Below, in pieces: positions 36,016-46,005 of a stretch of 64,000 nucleotides of DNA. The translations under genes and the position numbers were made by a program. The stretch is from Akkermansiaceae bacterium (GTDB lineage: Bacteria > Verrucomicrobiota > Verrucomicrobiia > Verrucomicrobiales > DEV007). Position 1 is the first letter of the stretch. Each line of letters begins with the position of its first letter. Location of the stretch: positions 894,742-958,741 of the forward strand of contig JACKQE010000001.1 in NCBI GenBank assembly GCA_024233005.1. Reading direction: 5' to 3'. Below the pieces are notes generated by a model. The model was given only the letters and a program-made list of their open reading frames with translations. It made no database searches and was not told the DNA's origin.

Positions 36016-38777
36016 GGCAGGAGAACAAACTCGTTACAATTGAAAAGGGCCCGACAGAGCGTCGGCAATCCCTCGGCGGTTACCACTTGGGCGGCATCGT
36101 TGGTTTCTACGGGGTCAGGCTCACGGCACAAGGCGAGCAGGTAGGCCCGCCGGATCTGCCCGGGAATGTCAGAACCTGCCTCGCCTTCGATCCGTTTGGC
36201 GAACGCTTCCGATTCGTCGAGGGTGAATCGGCTGTTGAAGAGATTCAACGCCTGGATCGGGGTCGTGGACTGGCGGCGCCGCGAAACGCTTTGGCCCGCG
36301 TCGGGACAGTCGAAGGCGCCGAACACGGATTCCCGCTCCATGCGGACCTTGTGGGCGTAGATCATACGGCGCAATCCATCACCGCTGAAGGATTCCACTG
36401 GCGGAAAGCCGCTCAATCCGCCTCGTGACTTGAAAAGATCGAAACCCGGACCGCCGGTCTTCAGATCCAGCCTCCCACTCATCGCGAGCATGGAGTCGCG
36501 GATTGTCTCGGCCTCCAACCGCCGCGCGGGAAAGCGCCAAAGCAACCGCACATCGGCATCTTTGGCTTGCGCGGCCGGATCGATGTGTCCGGACTGACGA
36601 TAGGTGGCAGACAGGGTGATCAGCCGGTGCAGATGTTTCACGGACCAGCCTGACCGGATGAATTCCGTGGCCAACCAGTCGAGCAAGCCGGGATGTGAAG
36701 GCTTCGTACCGGCATGGCCAAAATCGTTGGAACTGTCCACTAACCCGATCCCAAAATGCCCCTGCCAGATGCGGTTGACCATGACCCGGGCGGTCAGGGG
36801 ATTCTCCGGGCGTGCGATCCAATCGGCCAGGGCAAGGCGTCGTGCGGACTCAGGGGCATCCTTCGGCAAGGTGAGATCACCCAGAGCGGCCACAACGGCG
36901 GGACTGACTTCTTCTTTCGGCTGCTCGGGATCGCCCCGGTTGAGCAGATGCATCGGTTCAGGTGCTTTGAACTTTCCCGCATACACCATCTGCGCATCGC
37001 CAAGAGCTGCGATCCGGGCCTCGAGGGATTTCTTTTCCTCCAACAATTGACTGGCTTGATTCGTCTCCTCGGGATCGAGTCCGGTGAGGGAAAACGCCGC
37101 GGGCTTTTGCACCGCGGGATCATACGGTGATCGGTCGCTTGGATCAGCCACGACCCGCCATTCTCCGGAATTGCTGGCCACTTCGATGACATAATCAAGA
37201 GGCAACCGGTCTTTGAGTTTGCCCTCCCGATCCCGTCCCCAGCTGATGCGCTCGATGGTCGTTTCCCGGGGGAACTCGATCATGATCCAGCCTTTGCCCA
37301 CTTCATTGGACATCCAGCTCCGGGCGTTTCCATACTGGCCGTCATTGATGTGCCTGAGTTCGTGGCGGTTCGCCGAGACCCGGCTGCCGGAGGCGGTCGG
37401 CAGGGCGCCTTCGCTGGCCAGAGCCACGTTTTTTCCGGAAGCATCAAACACCTCCAGCTCATCCAGACAGGGCTCGAGATTGTTGGTGCTGCGGATCGTG
37501 AACCGGACCCGACGGGCTTTGACCGGAGCAAAGCGCTCGGTGTTTTGCTCCGCATTCACCGGAGCCCGCTTGACCCCTGATCCGGCCAGAGGCACGAACT
37601 TGGCGAGCTGTATCCCAATTTCATCCCGCCGGGTGGTGAGACGTTTCGCCTCCTGTCTGGCGGTTTCGGCCCCAGGGGAGCGGAGGGGGCGATCTCCGTA
37701 TTCGACCCCGGCAAAAAAGGCCTGGAGCGAATAGTAATCCTTTGATGTGATAGGATCGAATTTGTGGTCGTGGCAGCGGGCGCAGCCGATACTGAGGCCG
37801 AGAAAAGCCTCTCCGGTGTTGATGACCATCTCACCGAGTTCGTCCTGGCGCGCAAGACGTTTGGACGCATCGTCCTTGCCGATCTGGCCCGGCAGCAGAA
37901 CGGCTGAGGTTACCAGGAAACCGGTTGCCGCATCACGGTTCATCCGGTCGCCCGCGAGTTGCTCACGGATGAACTGATCGTAGGGAGTGTCGTTGTTGAA
38001 GGCCGCGATGACATAGTCCCGGTAGGGCCAGGCATTGGGCCGAGGCGTGTTCACTTCGAACCCGTGGGTGTCGGCGTAGCGCACCACATCCAGCCAGTGC
38101 TGTGCCCAGCGTTCTCCATAGCGCGGTGATGTGAGCAACCGCTCCACCACTTCCAGAAAGGGCCGGTCAGTTTTCTGGTTCTGGCCGATCCGGGCCCTGA
38201 ACCGCGCCGCTTCTTCCGGCGTGGGGGGCAAACCGGTGAGGTCCAACGTCACCCGGCGCAGCCAGACCAGAGGATCCGCGGGTGGGGAACGGTGCAGGCC
38301 CTGCTCGGCGAGTTTGTCATCGATGAAGTCGTCGATGGTCCTGCCAGGTTCCTGCGCGCGGAGTGGCTTGAAACTCCAATGGTCCCGCTTGTCTTCCAGC
38401 TTTGCCAGATCCACCCCGTCCGGCCAGACCGCTCCTTGGTCGATCCACGCAGTGAGAGTCGCGATTTCCGCAACGCCCAGTCGTTCGCCCTTGGGGGGCA
38501 TGACGTGGTCTTTGTCGTCGCCTTTGACCAATCGGATCAGAGGGCTTCTCCCGGATGCCTTGGGAATGATGTCCGGCGCATGGTCGAGGCCGCCTTTGAA
38601 GGCCTCCGATTTGATGTCGAGCCTGAGGCCGGATTTCTGTTTTTCCGCCCCGTGACAGGAATGACAGTGCTCCTCAAAGATCGGCCGCACGTCACGCACA
38701 AAATCAACCGGACCGGCCTGGAGTGAAACCGGAAGGAGGATAAGCAAACTGGCGGCCTGGAGGAAAATCCGGTTCAT
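36012..38777 (-). CDS. Planctomycete cytochrome c protein PSCyt1-DUF1549-DUF1553 with inserted F5/8C-like domain
   Basis: The 921-residue exported protein has a signal peptide (about 1-21), then a heme motif CHSCHG. The DUF1549 block ([20 protein letters not shown]) is followed by [13 protein letters not shown], a second CxxCH. A beta domain at about 430-590 ([12 protein letters not shown], then [12 protein letters not shown], then [12 protein letters not shown]) resembles a discoidin or F5/8 type C carbohydrate-binding fold. DUF1553 fills the C-terminus ([17 protein letters not shown]). An envelope redox or glycan-linked role is inferred. ATG 38777 starts the signal peptide. Confidence 0.9.
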   Translation of the reverse strand: MNRIFLQAASLLILLPVSLQAGPVDFVRDVRPIFEEHCHSCHGAEKQKSGLRLDIKSEAFKGGLDHAPDIIPKASGRSPLIRLVKGDDKDHVMPPKGERLGVAEIATLTAWIDQGAVWPDGVDLAKLEDKRDHWSFKPLRAQEPGRTIDDFIDDKLAEQGLHRSPPADPLVWLRRVTLDLTGLPPTPEEAARFRARIGQNQKTDRPFLEVVERLLTSPRYGERWAQHWLDVVRYADTHGFEVNTPRPNAWPYRDYVIAAFNNDTPYDQFIREQLAGDRMNRDAATGFLVTSAVLLPGQIGKDDASKRLARQDELGEMVINTGEAFLGLSIGCARCHDHKFDPITSKDYYSLQAFFAGVEYGDRPLRSPGAETARQEAKRLTTRRDEIGIQLAKFVPLAGSGVKRAPVNAEQNTERFAPVKARRVRFTIRSTNNLEPCLDELEVFDASGKNVALASEGALPTASGSRVSANRHELRHINDGQYGNARSWMSNEVGKGWIMIEFPRETTIERISWGRDREGKLKDRLPLDYVIEVASNSGEWRVVADPSDRSPYDPAVQKPAAFSLTGLDPEETNQASQLLEEKKSLEARIAALGDAQMVYAGKFKAPEPMHLLNRGDPEQPKEEVSPAVVAALGDLTLPKDAPESARRLALADWIARPENPLTARVMVNRIWQGHFGIGLVDSSNDFGHAGTKPSHPGLLDWLATEFIRSGWSVKHLHRLITLSATYRQSGHIDPAAQAKDADVRLLWRFPARRLEAETIRDSMLAMSGRLDLKTGGPGFDLFKSRGGLSGFPPVESFSGDGLRRMIYAHKVRMERESVFGAFDCPDAGQSVSRRRQSTTPIQALNLFNSRFTLDESEAFAKRIEGEAGSDIPGQIRRAYLLALCREPDPVETNDAAQVVTAEGLPTLCRALFNCNEFVLLP

Positions 38778-39039
38778 CGGTGGGAGGAGGGGATCTGTGA
38801 ACGTTGGAACCCACCCCATGCCGATTCAGTGATGCTGAACCGGCGCAACAACAGAAGGTGCCGTTTTTCGTCCCAAGCAATCATTCGCTTCTATCATTCC
38901 GCAGATTGAGTGGTTTTGCCTCCGTTTTTTGACTTCTTCCCGGGAAGGGGGCGAATGTTCAGTCTCATGGCCTTCAGTGGAGGTGTTTTGATCGAGGAAT
39001 GGGGGGAATCCTTGTCACGGGTTTGGTCGTATCACCGTT

Positions 39040-40443
39040 ATGCACCATCGGCTTTTCCTACTTTTGACGGCTTGGGGAATGACAGGGATCGTTCCGACCT
39101 CGGCCAGCGCAGAGGAAAACAAGGCGGCCATCTCTCCCGGGTCCGACCCTTTCGTCCGGGTCAATGTTTCCAAAAGCGCCGTTTCATTCGAGATCCCTGA
39201 AAGCTGGGTTTCTGAAGCGAAGGAAGGCACGCTCCTTTTCCATGAGCCGGTGTCCCCGGGTGGAGCAGGGCCGGAAGCGACCCTCAGTCTGCAAATGATC
39301 GACAATTCCCAGGGGGCGTCAACCCTCGCGGACCAGGTGGCCAAGCTCAAAACAGAGCTGAAGGGGTTGTCGGGGTTGGAATATCTTGCGGACAAGGAAG
39401 AAAGTTTCGCCGGGCAGCCGGGGCACTTGATCTTGGGGACATTTCTGTCAAAGGGAGGAGGCAAAACCGGCATGGTCTGGTGCCTCTTTTCCCGCAGCAC
39501 CTACTACTATTGGCTGGGGATGACCTTTCCTCCGGACAAATGGTCCAACGGATATGCGGTGGTGATGGATCGGGTGAATGCCGGGTTTCAATTCACCCCG
39601 TTGCATGACGAGGCCATCCGCGCGACGGAGGAAGTCGTGGGGGGGTTTATGCGGGACATCCGGTCGGGGAAATGGGACGAAGCGTTTGCGCGCACGTCCG
39701 AGACGTTTCGCCGCAACACTCCCCGGCCTAATTTTGAATCGTTTGTCAAAGAGCAGGCTGCCTTTTCCTCGTTTCAGTCCTTCCGCTTTCTGGACAACAC
39801 CGGCACATCCGAACAGAGGCAGCTCTGCGTCGAGCTGGGAGGGGTGGGCGGCAACGGGATACCGATGATTTTTGTGGGACTGGATCGGGTCGGTCAGACG
39901 GGGTTTTTGGTCTCCTCGTTTTATCTGACACTCGGACACCGGGTCGGTGATGTCGGGACTGCCTCTGAAAGGCCCGGCTTCGCCAAACTCACCGACAAGA
40001 AGGCCGGCTTTTCTGGATCTTTCCCGGAAAGTTGGATTGTGCTTCCGGAAGCGTTGCCCAATGGATACCGCATTGTCTTTCGTCGGCCCGGCGGTGGTCT
40101 GGTCCGTCAGACGGAGGCCATCATCGTGACCATCGGACCCGGGGACGTGACACCTGCCCAGGCTCTGGAGTCCTATGTGGCGGGCTTCTCCGGGCGTCCG
40201 GGATTCCGGCGGGCCAAAACTGAAAACAGCCGGTTGGGTGGCCAACCCGCCGCCGGGTCCTCCTTCACCTTGGAGCAGGAGGATGACCGGGGGTTGCACC
40301 ATACGGTCAATCTGGTGACCACGGTGAAGTCCGCCAAGAATTCCATCGCGGCCATCCACGTCATGGTGGAAACGGAGGATTTCGAAAAGCGTTTTGAGGA
40401 TCTGGTCCGGCCCGTTTTCGAAGATTTTCGTTTCGTGGAGTAG
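39040..40443 (+). CDS. Secreted tripartite protein of unknown function
   Basis: The 467-residue protein has a signal peptide (1-24). Two related halves flank a middle domain. Each half opens with a FEIPESWV- or FSGSFPESWIV-type strand and ends with a segment on residual fitting (FQFTP and FEDFRFVE), the pattern of PsbP/DcrB-like folds. The middle (about 195-300; EEVVGGFMRDIRSGKWDEAF) resembles DUF4019/DUF4864-like domains with an NTF2-like look. No catalytic residues are evident. It stands alone on the + strand between minus-strand and P450 genes. Confidence 0.75.
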   Translation: MHHRLFLLLTAWGMTGIVPTSASAEENKAAISPGSDPFVRVNVSKSAVSFEIPESWVSEAKEGTLLFHEPVSPGGAGPEATLSLQMIDNSQGASTLADQVAKLKTELKGLSGLEYLADKEESFAGQPGHLILGTFLSKGGGKTGMVWCLFSRSTYYYWLGMTFPPDKWSNGYAVVMDRVNAGFQFTPLHDEAIRATEEVVGGFMRDIRSGKWDEAFARTSETFRRNTPRPNFESFVKEQAAFSSFQSFRFLDNTGTSEQRQLCVELGGVGGNGIPMIFVGLDRVGQTGFLVSSFYLTLGHRVGDVGTASERPGFAKLTDKKAGFSGSFPESWIVLPEALPNGYRIVFRRPGGGLVRQTEAIIVTIGPGDVTPAQALESYVAGFSGRPGFRRAKTENSRLGGQPAAGSSFTLEQEDDRGLHHTVNLVTTVKSAKNSIAAIHVMVETEDFEKRFEDLVRPVFEDFRFVE

Positions 40444-40554
40444 GTCTGATCGGGCTTGGGGTGACGAGTTGAGGCTGGTCTTGGTAGGGTCCGGTGCCGG
40501 GTAACCTCTAAAAATTTCTCGCCAGACGGCCTTTTCAATACTTCAGTGACAGCC

Positions 40555-41706
40555 ATGCCCGGCGATACCTCTCCTCTGCCAGACCCTTTCCGCGAAGCGC
40601 GCAACCGTTCCGGGGTGCTTGAGTGTCCGTTTCATGGGGAGAAAATCCACATGGTGTTGCGCCATGAGGATGTCCGCCAGGCGGCCAAGGACTGGCAGAC
40701 GTTTAGTTCCGATGTTCCCTTCCGGGTGCCGATTCCCTCAGAAGAGGATGTCCGCTCCATGCGGCAACTGCCGATCGAGACCAATCCGCCAGAGCACACC
40801 GATTACCGCGCCATCGTCGAACCGTTTTTCCAGCGTGCGAAAGATCCCGCGATGATCGCTCAGGTGGAAGCGCTCATCGGAAAATGGCTGGCGGATGCGC
40901 TGGGACGCCCGTCGATCGAGCTGGTTCATGGGTTCGCCTTGCCGGTTCAGTCGCATGCCCTCACCTACCTATTGAACGTGCCGGAGTCCGAGGCCGAAAC
41001 CTGGATCGGCTGGGGAATCCATGTCTTCCGGGTCACGGGTGGGTTGAAAAAAGGCATTGCCTTGGAGGACTATCTGCACGCGCAGTTCGACCGTGCAGTA
41101 GCGGATCCCGGGGAAGACTTCTTCAGTGCCCTGACTCAGGCGACCTACCGCGGGCGGCCGCTCACCCGTGAGGAGATGATGGGCTTCGCCAATCTTGCAT
41201 TTGCGGGCGGCCGCGACACGATCATCCACACCATCACCTGCGCTCTGGGCTATCTCGGCCAGCATCCCGAAGCGCTCGAATATTTGCGGGAGGATCCGAA
41301 GCGGATCACGCTCGCGAGCGAGGAGTTTTTCCGGGTTTTCATGCCGCTGACCCACATCGGTCGGGTGTGCCCGGTGGATACCGAGGTCAATGGCGTCACT
41401 GTCAAAGGGGGCGAGCGCATTTCCCTCTGTTGGGCCTCGGCCAACCTGGACGAGAGAGCGTTTCCGTCACCCGATGAAGTGAGGCTTGATCGCAAGCCGA
41501 ATCCCCATCTTTCCTTCGGTTTCGGCCCGCACCTTTGCCTGGGGGCTCCGCACGCCCGGCTCATCCTCCGCACACTGCTGCGGCTCTGCTGCGAGCGTGT
41601 CAAGCGGATCACTGTTCTTGAGGCTGAAGAACGCATCGAACACGAGGCGGTTTATGACCGGCCCCTCGGCTATGAGGTCCTGAAGGTGGCCTTCACTCCG
41701 CTGTGA
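40555..41706 (+). CDS. Cytochrome P450
   Basis: The 383-residue soluble bacterial P450 shows the heme-ligand loop FGFGPHLCLGAPHAR near residue 325. The I-helix motif is AGGRDTIIH, and the K-helix ExxR is EEFFR. An N-terminal PEHTDYRAIVEPFF segment is typical of class I bacterial P450s. There is no membrane anchor. No ferredoxin or ferredoxin reductase gene lies nearby, so its electron donor is elsewhere. ATG 40555 was preferred over GTG 40546. Substrate unknown. Confidence 0.94.
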   Translation: MPGDTSPLPDPFREARNRSGVLECPFHGEKIHMVLRHEDVRQAAKDWQTFSSDVPFRVPIPSEEDVRSMRQLPIETNPPEHTDYRAIVEPFFQRAKDPAMIAQVEALIGKWLADALGRPSIELVHGFALPVQSHALTYLLNVPESEAETWIGWGIHVFRVTGGLKKGIALEDYLHAQFDRAVADPGEDFFSALTQATYRGRPLTREEMMGFANLAFAGGRDTIIHTITCALGYLGQHPEALEYLREDPKRITLASEEFFRVFMPLTHIGRVCPVDTEVNGVTVKGGERISLCWASANLDERAFPSPDEVRLDRKPNPHLSFGFGPHLCLGAPHARLILRTLLRLCCERVKRITVLEAEERIEHEAVYDRPLGYEVLKVAFTPL

Positions 41707-41837
41707 GCGATCTCTTTTGACCAAGGATCGCGGTGCGTTCCAGATAGGACGAATGATCCTCCATCGTTCCCTGCCATCTTCCGGGGAAGGCGGACCCAGC
41801 TTCCTGTTTGGGTTGGCCTTGTTCGGTGCGGGGAACC

Positions 41838-42257
41838 TTAGTTCCCGTTGAGAATGCGGTTCAACTGCGCTGCCGTAAACTGGCCCAGGGTGGATGCCAG
41901 TTTGTCGGAGTATTTGGCATACTGTCCGGGGCTGGCCCCGGAGTCCTGGGCTATCGATTCCGCGATGGCTTCTGATTGAGAACTGCCTCTGCTATTCTTA
42001 ATCTTGTCCTTATGGTCTTTGTTGGGCTTGGGCTTGGGCTGTTGGTTCAGCTTTTCCACATGCCCCGGGGCATCACTATTATCTGCAAAGGCGGACGAAG
42101 TCTTCCCCAGGATGGCCAGAGTCAGAAAGCAGACGGCCAACCATTCTGGGCGGAACAACCTCGGGAAAGGAGGCTGTCCACGAGAAGAGCGCTTGTGTAG
42201 GGCTCTGGATTGGGATGCTTTGATCACAACCAAAAAATAACAGAAAATATAAAACAT
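41838..42257 (-). CDS. Small secreted protein, unrecognised
   Basis: The 139-residue frame contains a clear signal peptide in its middle (EWLAVCFLTLAILGKTSSAFA). A Lys/Pro/Asn-rich linker and a short helical C-terminus follow (YSDKLASTLGQFTAAQLNRIL). The first 35 residues are encoded in the AT-rich stretch and may not be translated; a TTG in the RLFRPEWL region would put the signal at the true N-terminus. The mature part would be about 80 residues. No family recognised. Confidence 0.55.
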   Translation of the reverse strand: MFYIFCYFLVVIKASQSRALHKRSSRGQPPFPRLFRPEWLAVCFLTLAILGKTSSAFADNSDAPGHVEKLNQQPKPKPNKDHKDKIKNSRGSSQSEAIAESIAQDSGASPGQYAKYSDKLASTLGQFTAAQLNRILNGN

Positions 42258-42312
42258 TCAAATAATTATCTAAAAATGCAATAATTATTTTTTTTGTGAT
42301 TTGGATTATGAA
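42228..42312. other. AT-rich island between two minus-strand genes
   Basis: This stretch is overwhelmingly A and T in an otherwise GC-rich window. It includes an inverted repeat, AATAATTAT at about 42261-42269 with ATAATTATT at about 42281-42289, followed by eight T residues on the + strand. It covers the start of the small secreted protein gene and the end of the SGNH gene. A promoter or a binding site for an AT-preferring DNA-bending protein is possible. Confidence 0.5.
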
Positions 42313-42317
42313 ATCCT

Positions 42318-43013
42318 TTATGGTTCAGCGAGAGCTGACAAAATGCTGGCAGCGACTTGGGAGGCCAGCCGGGCGGAGCCTTCGGGCTTGAAATGGACGT
42401 CGTTCGGTTGTTGCATCTCTGCCACTGTGGGGGTGATTGCTGCGTGGAGGTCATCAATGGCCACGCCATTCTCCCGCATTACTTTTTCCGCAATCGCATT
42501 GTACTGGTCCACGCTGCCAAAGCGGCGGTTGGGGGCGAGGACCCCGCCATTGGGGACCGGCGTGGTGCTGGCCCAGATCAGTTTGGCACCAGTCGCCTGC
42601 AGCTGTCTGACCAAGTCGCGGAGGTTTTTTTCATACGTCTCCGGTGGGGCGTGCCGGATTCCTTCCGGGGGCAGTTTCAGGTCGTGGAGTCCGAAATTGA
42701 AGTGGATGACCTCCCAAGGGCCGTTCCCCAGCCATGCTTTGAGATACTGCAGGCCGGTGCTGGTGGCGCTGCAGTTGGTCGGCGGCCGATGCACATTGGC
42801 ATTGCCCCGGAGCAGTTCGCGCACCCGGAGGGTGTAGCCCATGGAGATGGAATCACCGATCAACAACACCCGGGGCAGTCCCGAGATGTCTTCGACGGGA
42901 ATGAACTCCGGCGGAACGGTCGGTTTTACCTTGGCAGGCGATGCCTCGGCCCCGCCGGAAAGGGTGGAGGCCAAGGCAAAGAAGACGGCGCAGAGAGCGG
43001 GCTTCATTTCCAC
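42318..43013 (-). CDS. Secreted SGNH/GDSL hydrolase
   Basis: The 231-residue exported esterase has a signal peptide (about 1-24). Block I with the nucleophile is VLLIGDSISMGY, block III is HFNFGLHDLKL, and the C-terminal DVHFKPEGSARLA supplies the catalytic Asp and His. The second methionine (43007) may be the true start. It is encoded 13 bp downstream of a DUF1501 gene on the same strand and may be co-transcribed. A role in de-esterifying a glycan is inferred from family and neighbours. Confidence 0.88.
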   Translation of the reverse strand: MEMKPALCAVFFALASTLSGGAEASPAKVKPTVPPEFIPVEDISGLPRVLLIGDSISMGYTLRVRELLRGNANVHRPPTNCSATSTGLQYLKAWLGNGPWEVIHFNFGLHDLKLPPEGIRHAPPETYEKNLRDLVRQLQATGAKLIWASTTPVPNGGVLAPNRRFGSVDQYNAIAEKVMRENGVAIDDLHAAITPTVAEMQQPNDVHFKPEGSARLASQVAASILSALAEP

Positions 43014-43026
43014 TTTGCCGGCGACT

Positions 43027-44406
43027 TCAGATCAGTTCCTTGATCGGCTTGGCGTTTCCTTCCACCAGATGCTGGGGGCGGCCCTGGAGGTCGTTCACCG
43101 TGGTATTGACGACATCGATGCCGAGATTGTGGTAGAGCGTTGCGAAAACTTCCGAGAAGGTGACCGGCCGGTCGACGGCTTCGCCTCCCAAGCGGTCGGT
43201 GGCTCCGATGACCTGGCCCATCTGCATTCCTCCGCCGGCCATCAGGGCCATGGCAACCCGAGGCCAGTGATCCCGGCCAACTTGATTGCTGATCTTGGGC
43301 GTGCGTCCGAATTCCCCCCAGACGAGCACGGTGGTGTCCTGGTCGAGCCCGCGATCATGGAGATCGTCCACCAGAGCGGTGATCGCTTGGTCGAAGATCG
43401 GAAAATCCTCCTTTTCGCGTCGAAAAATCTCGTTCCCTTTGCCGCCGTGCCAATCCCACTTGCTATAATTGACCGTCACCACACGGGCGCCAGCCTCGAC
43501 GAGGCGGCGTGCCGCAAGGAAACTCTGGGGGACCCGCGGGGCGCCGTTGCCATCGATCCGTTTGACATCATCCCCGGTCCCATAACGGGCCACCACCTTT
43601 GGATCCTCCTTGGAGAGATCGAGCGCGTCGCCCAGCATGGAAGAGGTGAGAATTCCCATGGCCTGTTGGTTGAAGGTGTCCAACCCCTCCATCTGTCCGC
43701 TCGCATCCGCCGCCCGGCGAAACTGGTCGACACTCTGGAGGAGCCGTGTCCGGTCGGCCAAGCGGTCCAGCGTGATGCCCTGCAAGGCCATGTCGGAGCG
43801 GGTCGGGCCCATGGGGCGAAAGGAGGCCTGCCCCGCGCCAAGCATACCCGGTCCGGGTTCATTGTAGGGGCCATGGGTGCAGTCATAGCAGAGACTCACA
43901 AAGGGAGGTGCCTGCTCGTGGACAGGTCCCTGGATGGCGCTGACGACGCTCCCGAAGGGAGCGAATCCACCCGATGGCGCCGGAGCGTCCTGGGGTTTCC
44001 GACCGGTGTAACACTGAAACGCATCGTGCCCGCCCTGGGCTCCGACTAGGGATCGGATGACGGCGAACTTGTTCATCCGCTTGGCCATCAGAGGAAACAA
44101 CTCACAGATCTCGATGCCCGGGACATTGGTGCCGATGGGGCGGAATGGGCCTGAAATTTCGGAAGGCGCGTCGGGCTTCAGGTCGAACATATCCTGATGA
44201 GGCGGGCCTCCGACCAGATAAATCAGAATAACCGATTTGTGGGATTTCCGAATGCCCGCCCGGGACTCCAAAGCGAGCAGTTGGGGAAGGGAAAGCCCCA
44301 AGCCGGCGGCGGTGCCACCAAGCCCACCGATTCGGAGAAAGTTGCGACGGCTCAGGCCATCGCAGAATGGAGAGGTCCGGGAGTTCGGGGCGAAGATCTT
44401 GAGCAT
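43027..44406 (-). CDS. DUF1501 protein with a Tat signal
   Basis: The 459-residue protein has a clear twin-arginine leader (SRRNFLRIGGLGGTAAGL). Family segments are LVGGPPHQDMFDLKPDAP, then QGGHDAFQCYTGR and VLVWGEFGRTPKIS, ending FATLYHNLGIDV. It is a different subgroup from the DUF1501 gene at 34543. No DUF1549/DUF1553 partner is adjacent; instead an SGNH hydrolase gene follows 13 bp downstream. Biochemical role unknown. Confidence 0.92.
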   Translation of the reverse strand: MLKIFAPNSRTSPFCDGLSRRNFLRIGGLGGTAAGLGLSLPQLLALESRAGIRKSHKSVILIYLVGGPPHQDMFDLKPDAPSEISGPFRPIGTNVPGIEICELFPLMAKRMNKFAVIRSLVGAQGGHDAFQCYTGRKPQDAPAPSGGFAPFGSVVSAIQGPVHEQAPPFVSLCYDCTHGPYNEPGPGMLGAGQASFRPMGPTRSDMALQGITLDRLADRTRLLQSVDQFRRAADASGQMEGLDTFNQQAMGILTSSMLGDALDLSKEDPKVVARYGTGDDVKRIDGNGAPRVPQSFLAARRLVEAGARVVTVNYSKWDWHGGKGNEIFRREKEDFPIFDQAITALVDDLHDRGLDQDTTVLVWGEFGRTPKISNQVGRDHWPRVAMALMAGGGMQMGQVIGATDRLGGEAVDRPVTFSEVFATLYHNLGIDVVNTTVNDLQGRPQHLVEGNAKPIKELI

Positions 44407-44558
44407 GACCAGATATCATGACGGATTCCCGACTCGTTGGCAATCCGGACCTTGGCGGATGTGCGTGAGGCCGACGGCCCCGACCGACGGGACTCAGAAT
44501 CCGACTCGGCTTTGGTTCCGGTGCGATGATGGGATCTGTCTTCTTCGCTTCGCCCAAA

Positions 44559-45857
44559 TCAGGGCAGGATCTGGAGACGGATCCGGCGGTATTCCATCTG
44601 GCCCCGGTCGCCTTCCAGTCCCACCGGGCCAGTGGCCGGGAGCTTCAGGGCTTCTTCCAGCACCTCACCGTTGCAGGTGCAGTGGGCCACGCCATCTTTC
44701 ACGGTGACTTCCATCGCGTTCCAATCTTGCGGCTTGTACTGCTTCAGATCTTTGTAGGGACCGGCAAGTGGGTAGTCGCGGCATTGCAACTGGGGTTTGC
44801 GGATGAAAACCCCGCTGTCGGCATTGGGAGTGGCCCGGAATTCCAAACGCAGGACAAAATTCTGCGGGAATTCCCGGGTCGTCCACAACTGGGCCACCTT
44901 GCGGCCCTCCGGCGGGGTTTTGACCACGATCCGGCCGTGGATCGCCTCGTAGCGGCCGTCGCTACTGGAGACTTTTCCGTCAAAGGTTTCCAGGATCACA
45001 CCTTCTTTGGTGCGGAAACCCCAGCCCGTGAGGTCGTGGCCATTGAACAGACTCTCGAAGCCGGCCTCCACCTTGAACGTGTCTGCTTCCGTTTCACTGA
45101 AACCGAGAGTCGCAAAAATCGGACGCAAAGCGGCGGCCCATTTCGCGTAGCCCGCCTGATTCGGGTGCAGCAGGTCGGGGAATTCCTCCACCTTGGAATC
45201 GCCCTGCGGATTGGCAAAAAGCGTCCATGTTTCGATCAGGATGACCTGGGCATCGCCTTTGACAGCGGCGGCATAGAGCTCGTTGATTTTTTTGATCTGG
45301 TCGGCCGGCCGTTTTTTCGAGGCGCTGCTGGGGAAAACCTGGCAGAGCACGATGGGCATGTCGGGATTGTGCGCCTTCAAGGCCGCGAGAATCAGTTTGA
45401 GATTGCCCGCGATCACCTCCGGGGTGGCTCCTTCCTCAAGGTCGTTCGTTCCCATGAGCAGGACCACAGCCTTCGGCTTGAGCGACAGGACATCTTCCTG
45501 GAGGCGGATCAGCATGCCGCGGGTCGTGTCTCCGCTGATACCACGATTCGCCACCTTGAGCGGCCCGAAGCTTCCCCCCATGGCCTCGCCCCATCCCTGG
45601 GTGATGGAGTCGCCGAGAAACACCACCGCTCCTTGATCTTTTTCGACCTGCTGGGCCCAAGTGCCGCGGCGGTCCTGCCAGAGTTTCGAGAACCACGGAT
45701 ACCGGCGGATTGGACCAGCTCCCGGCAGACCGTCGTCCGTGGCCGGGATTTGCAAATGCGGGTCCGCTTTGGCCTGGGCATGGACCGTTCCGGGGAACAG
45801 CGGGACAGTGGCAAAAAGGCTATAGGAACCAAGGGCGATGAGGAGGGTGCGTTTCAT
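44559..45857 (-). CDS. SGNH hydrolase fused to a DUF1080 (3-keto-disaccharide hydrolase-type) domain
   Basis: The 432-residue exported protein has a signal peptide (1-26). The N-terminal SGNH domain shows VVFLGDSITQGWG, then LLMGTNDLEEGA and DLLHPNQAGYAKWA. It is joined to a C-terminal jelly-roll domain that starts at FESLFNGHDLTGWGF and carries NADSGVFIRKPQ and DWNAMEVTVKDG, the DUF1080 pattern now linked to 3-keto-disaccharide hydrolysis. One polypeptide may bind or cleave a sugar and remove an ester from it. ATG 45857 starts the signal peptide. Confidence 0.9.
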   Translation of the reverse strand: MKRTLLIALGSYSLFATVPLFPGTVHAQAKADPHLQIPATDDGLPGAGPIRRYPWFSKLWQDRRGTWAQQVEKDQGAVVFLGDSITQGWGEAMGGSFGPLKVANRGISGDTTRGMLIRLQEDVLSLKPKAVVLLMGTNDLEEGATPEVIAGNLKLILAALKAHNPDMPIVLCQVFPSSASKKRPADQIKKINELYAAAVKGDAQVILIETWTLFANPQGDSKVEEFPDLLHPNQAGYAKWAAALRPIFATLGFSETEADTFKVEAGFESLFNGHDLTGWGFRTKEGVILETFDGKVSSSDGRYEAIHGRIVVKTPPEGRKVAQLWTTREFPQNFVLRLEFRATPNADSGVFIRKPQLQCRDYPLAGPYKDLKQYKPQDWNAMEVTVKDGVAHCTCNGEVLEEALKLPATGPVGLEGDRGQMEYRRIRLQILP

Positions 45858-46005
45858 GGGGATGGCCTGCAAGGCCCGGGATTGTGCCCCCCGGAACGGG
45901 GTTCTGGCAAGCCCGTATTCGCGCCCCGGAAGGATTCATAGGTGCGGCGGGATCACTGCCGCCACCCCTCTGTCTTGACGCGGTTGTCAGGTGGCCGGAT
46001 ACTGA

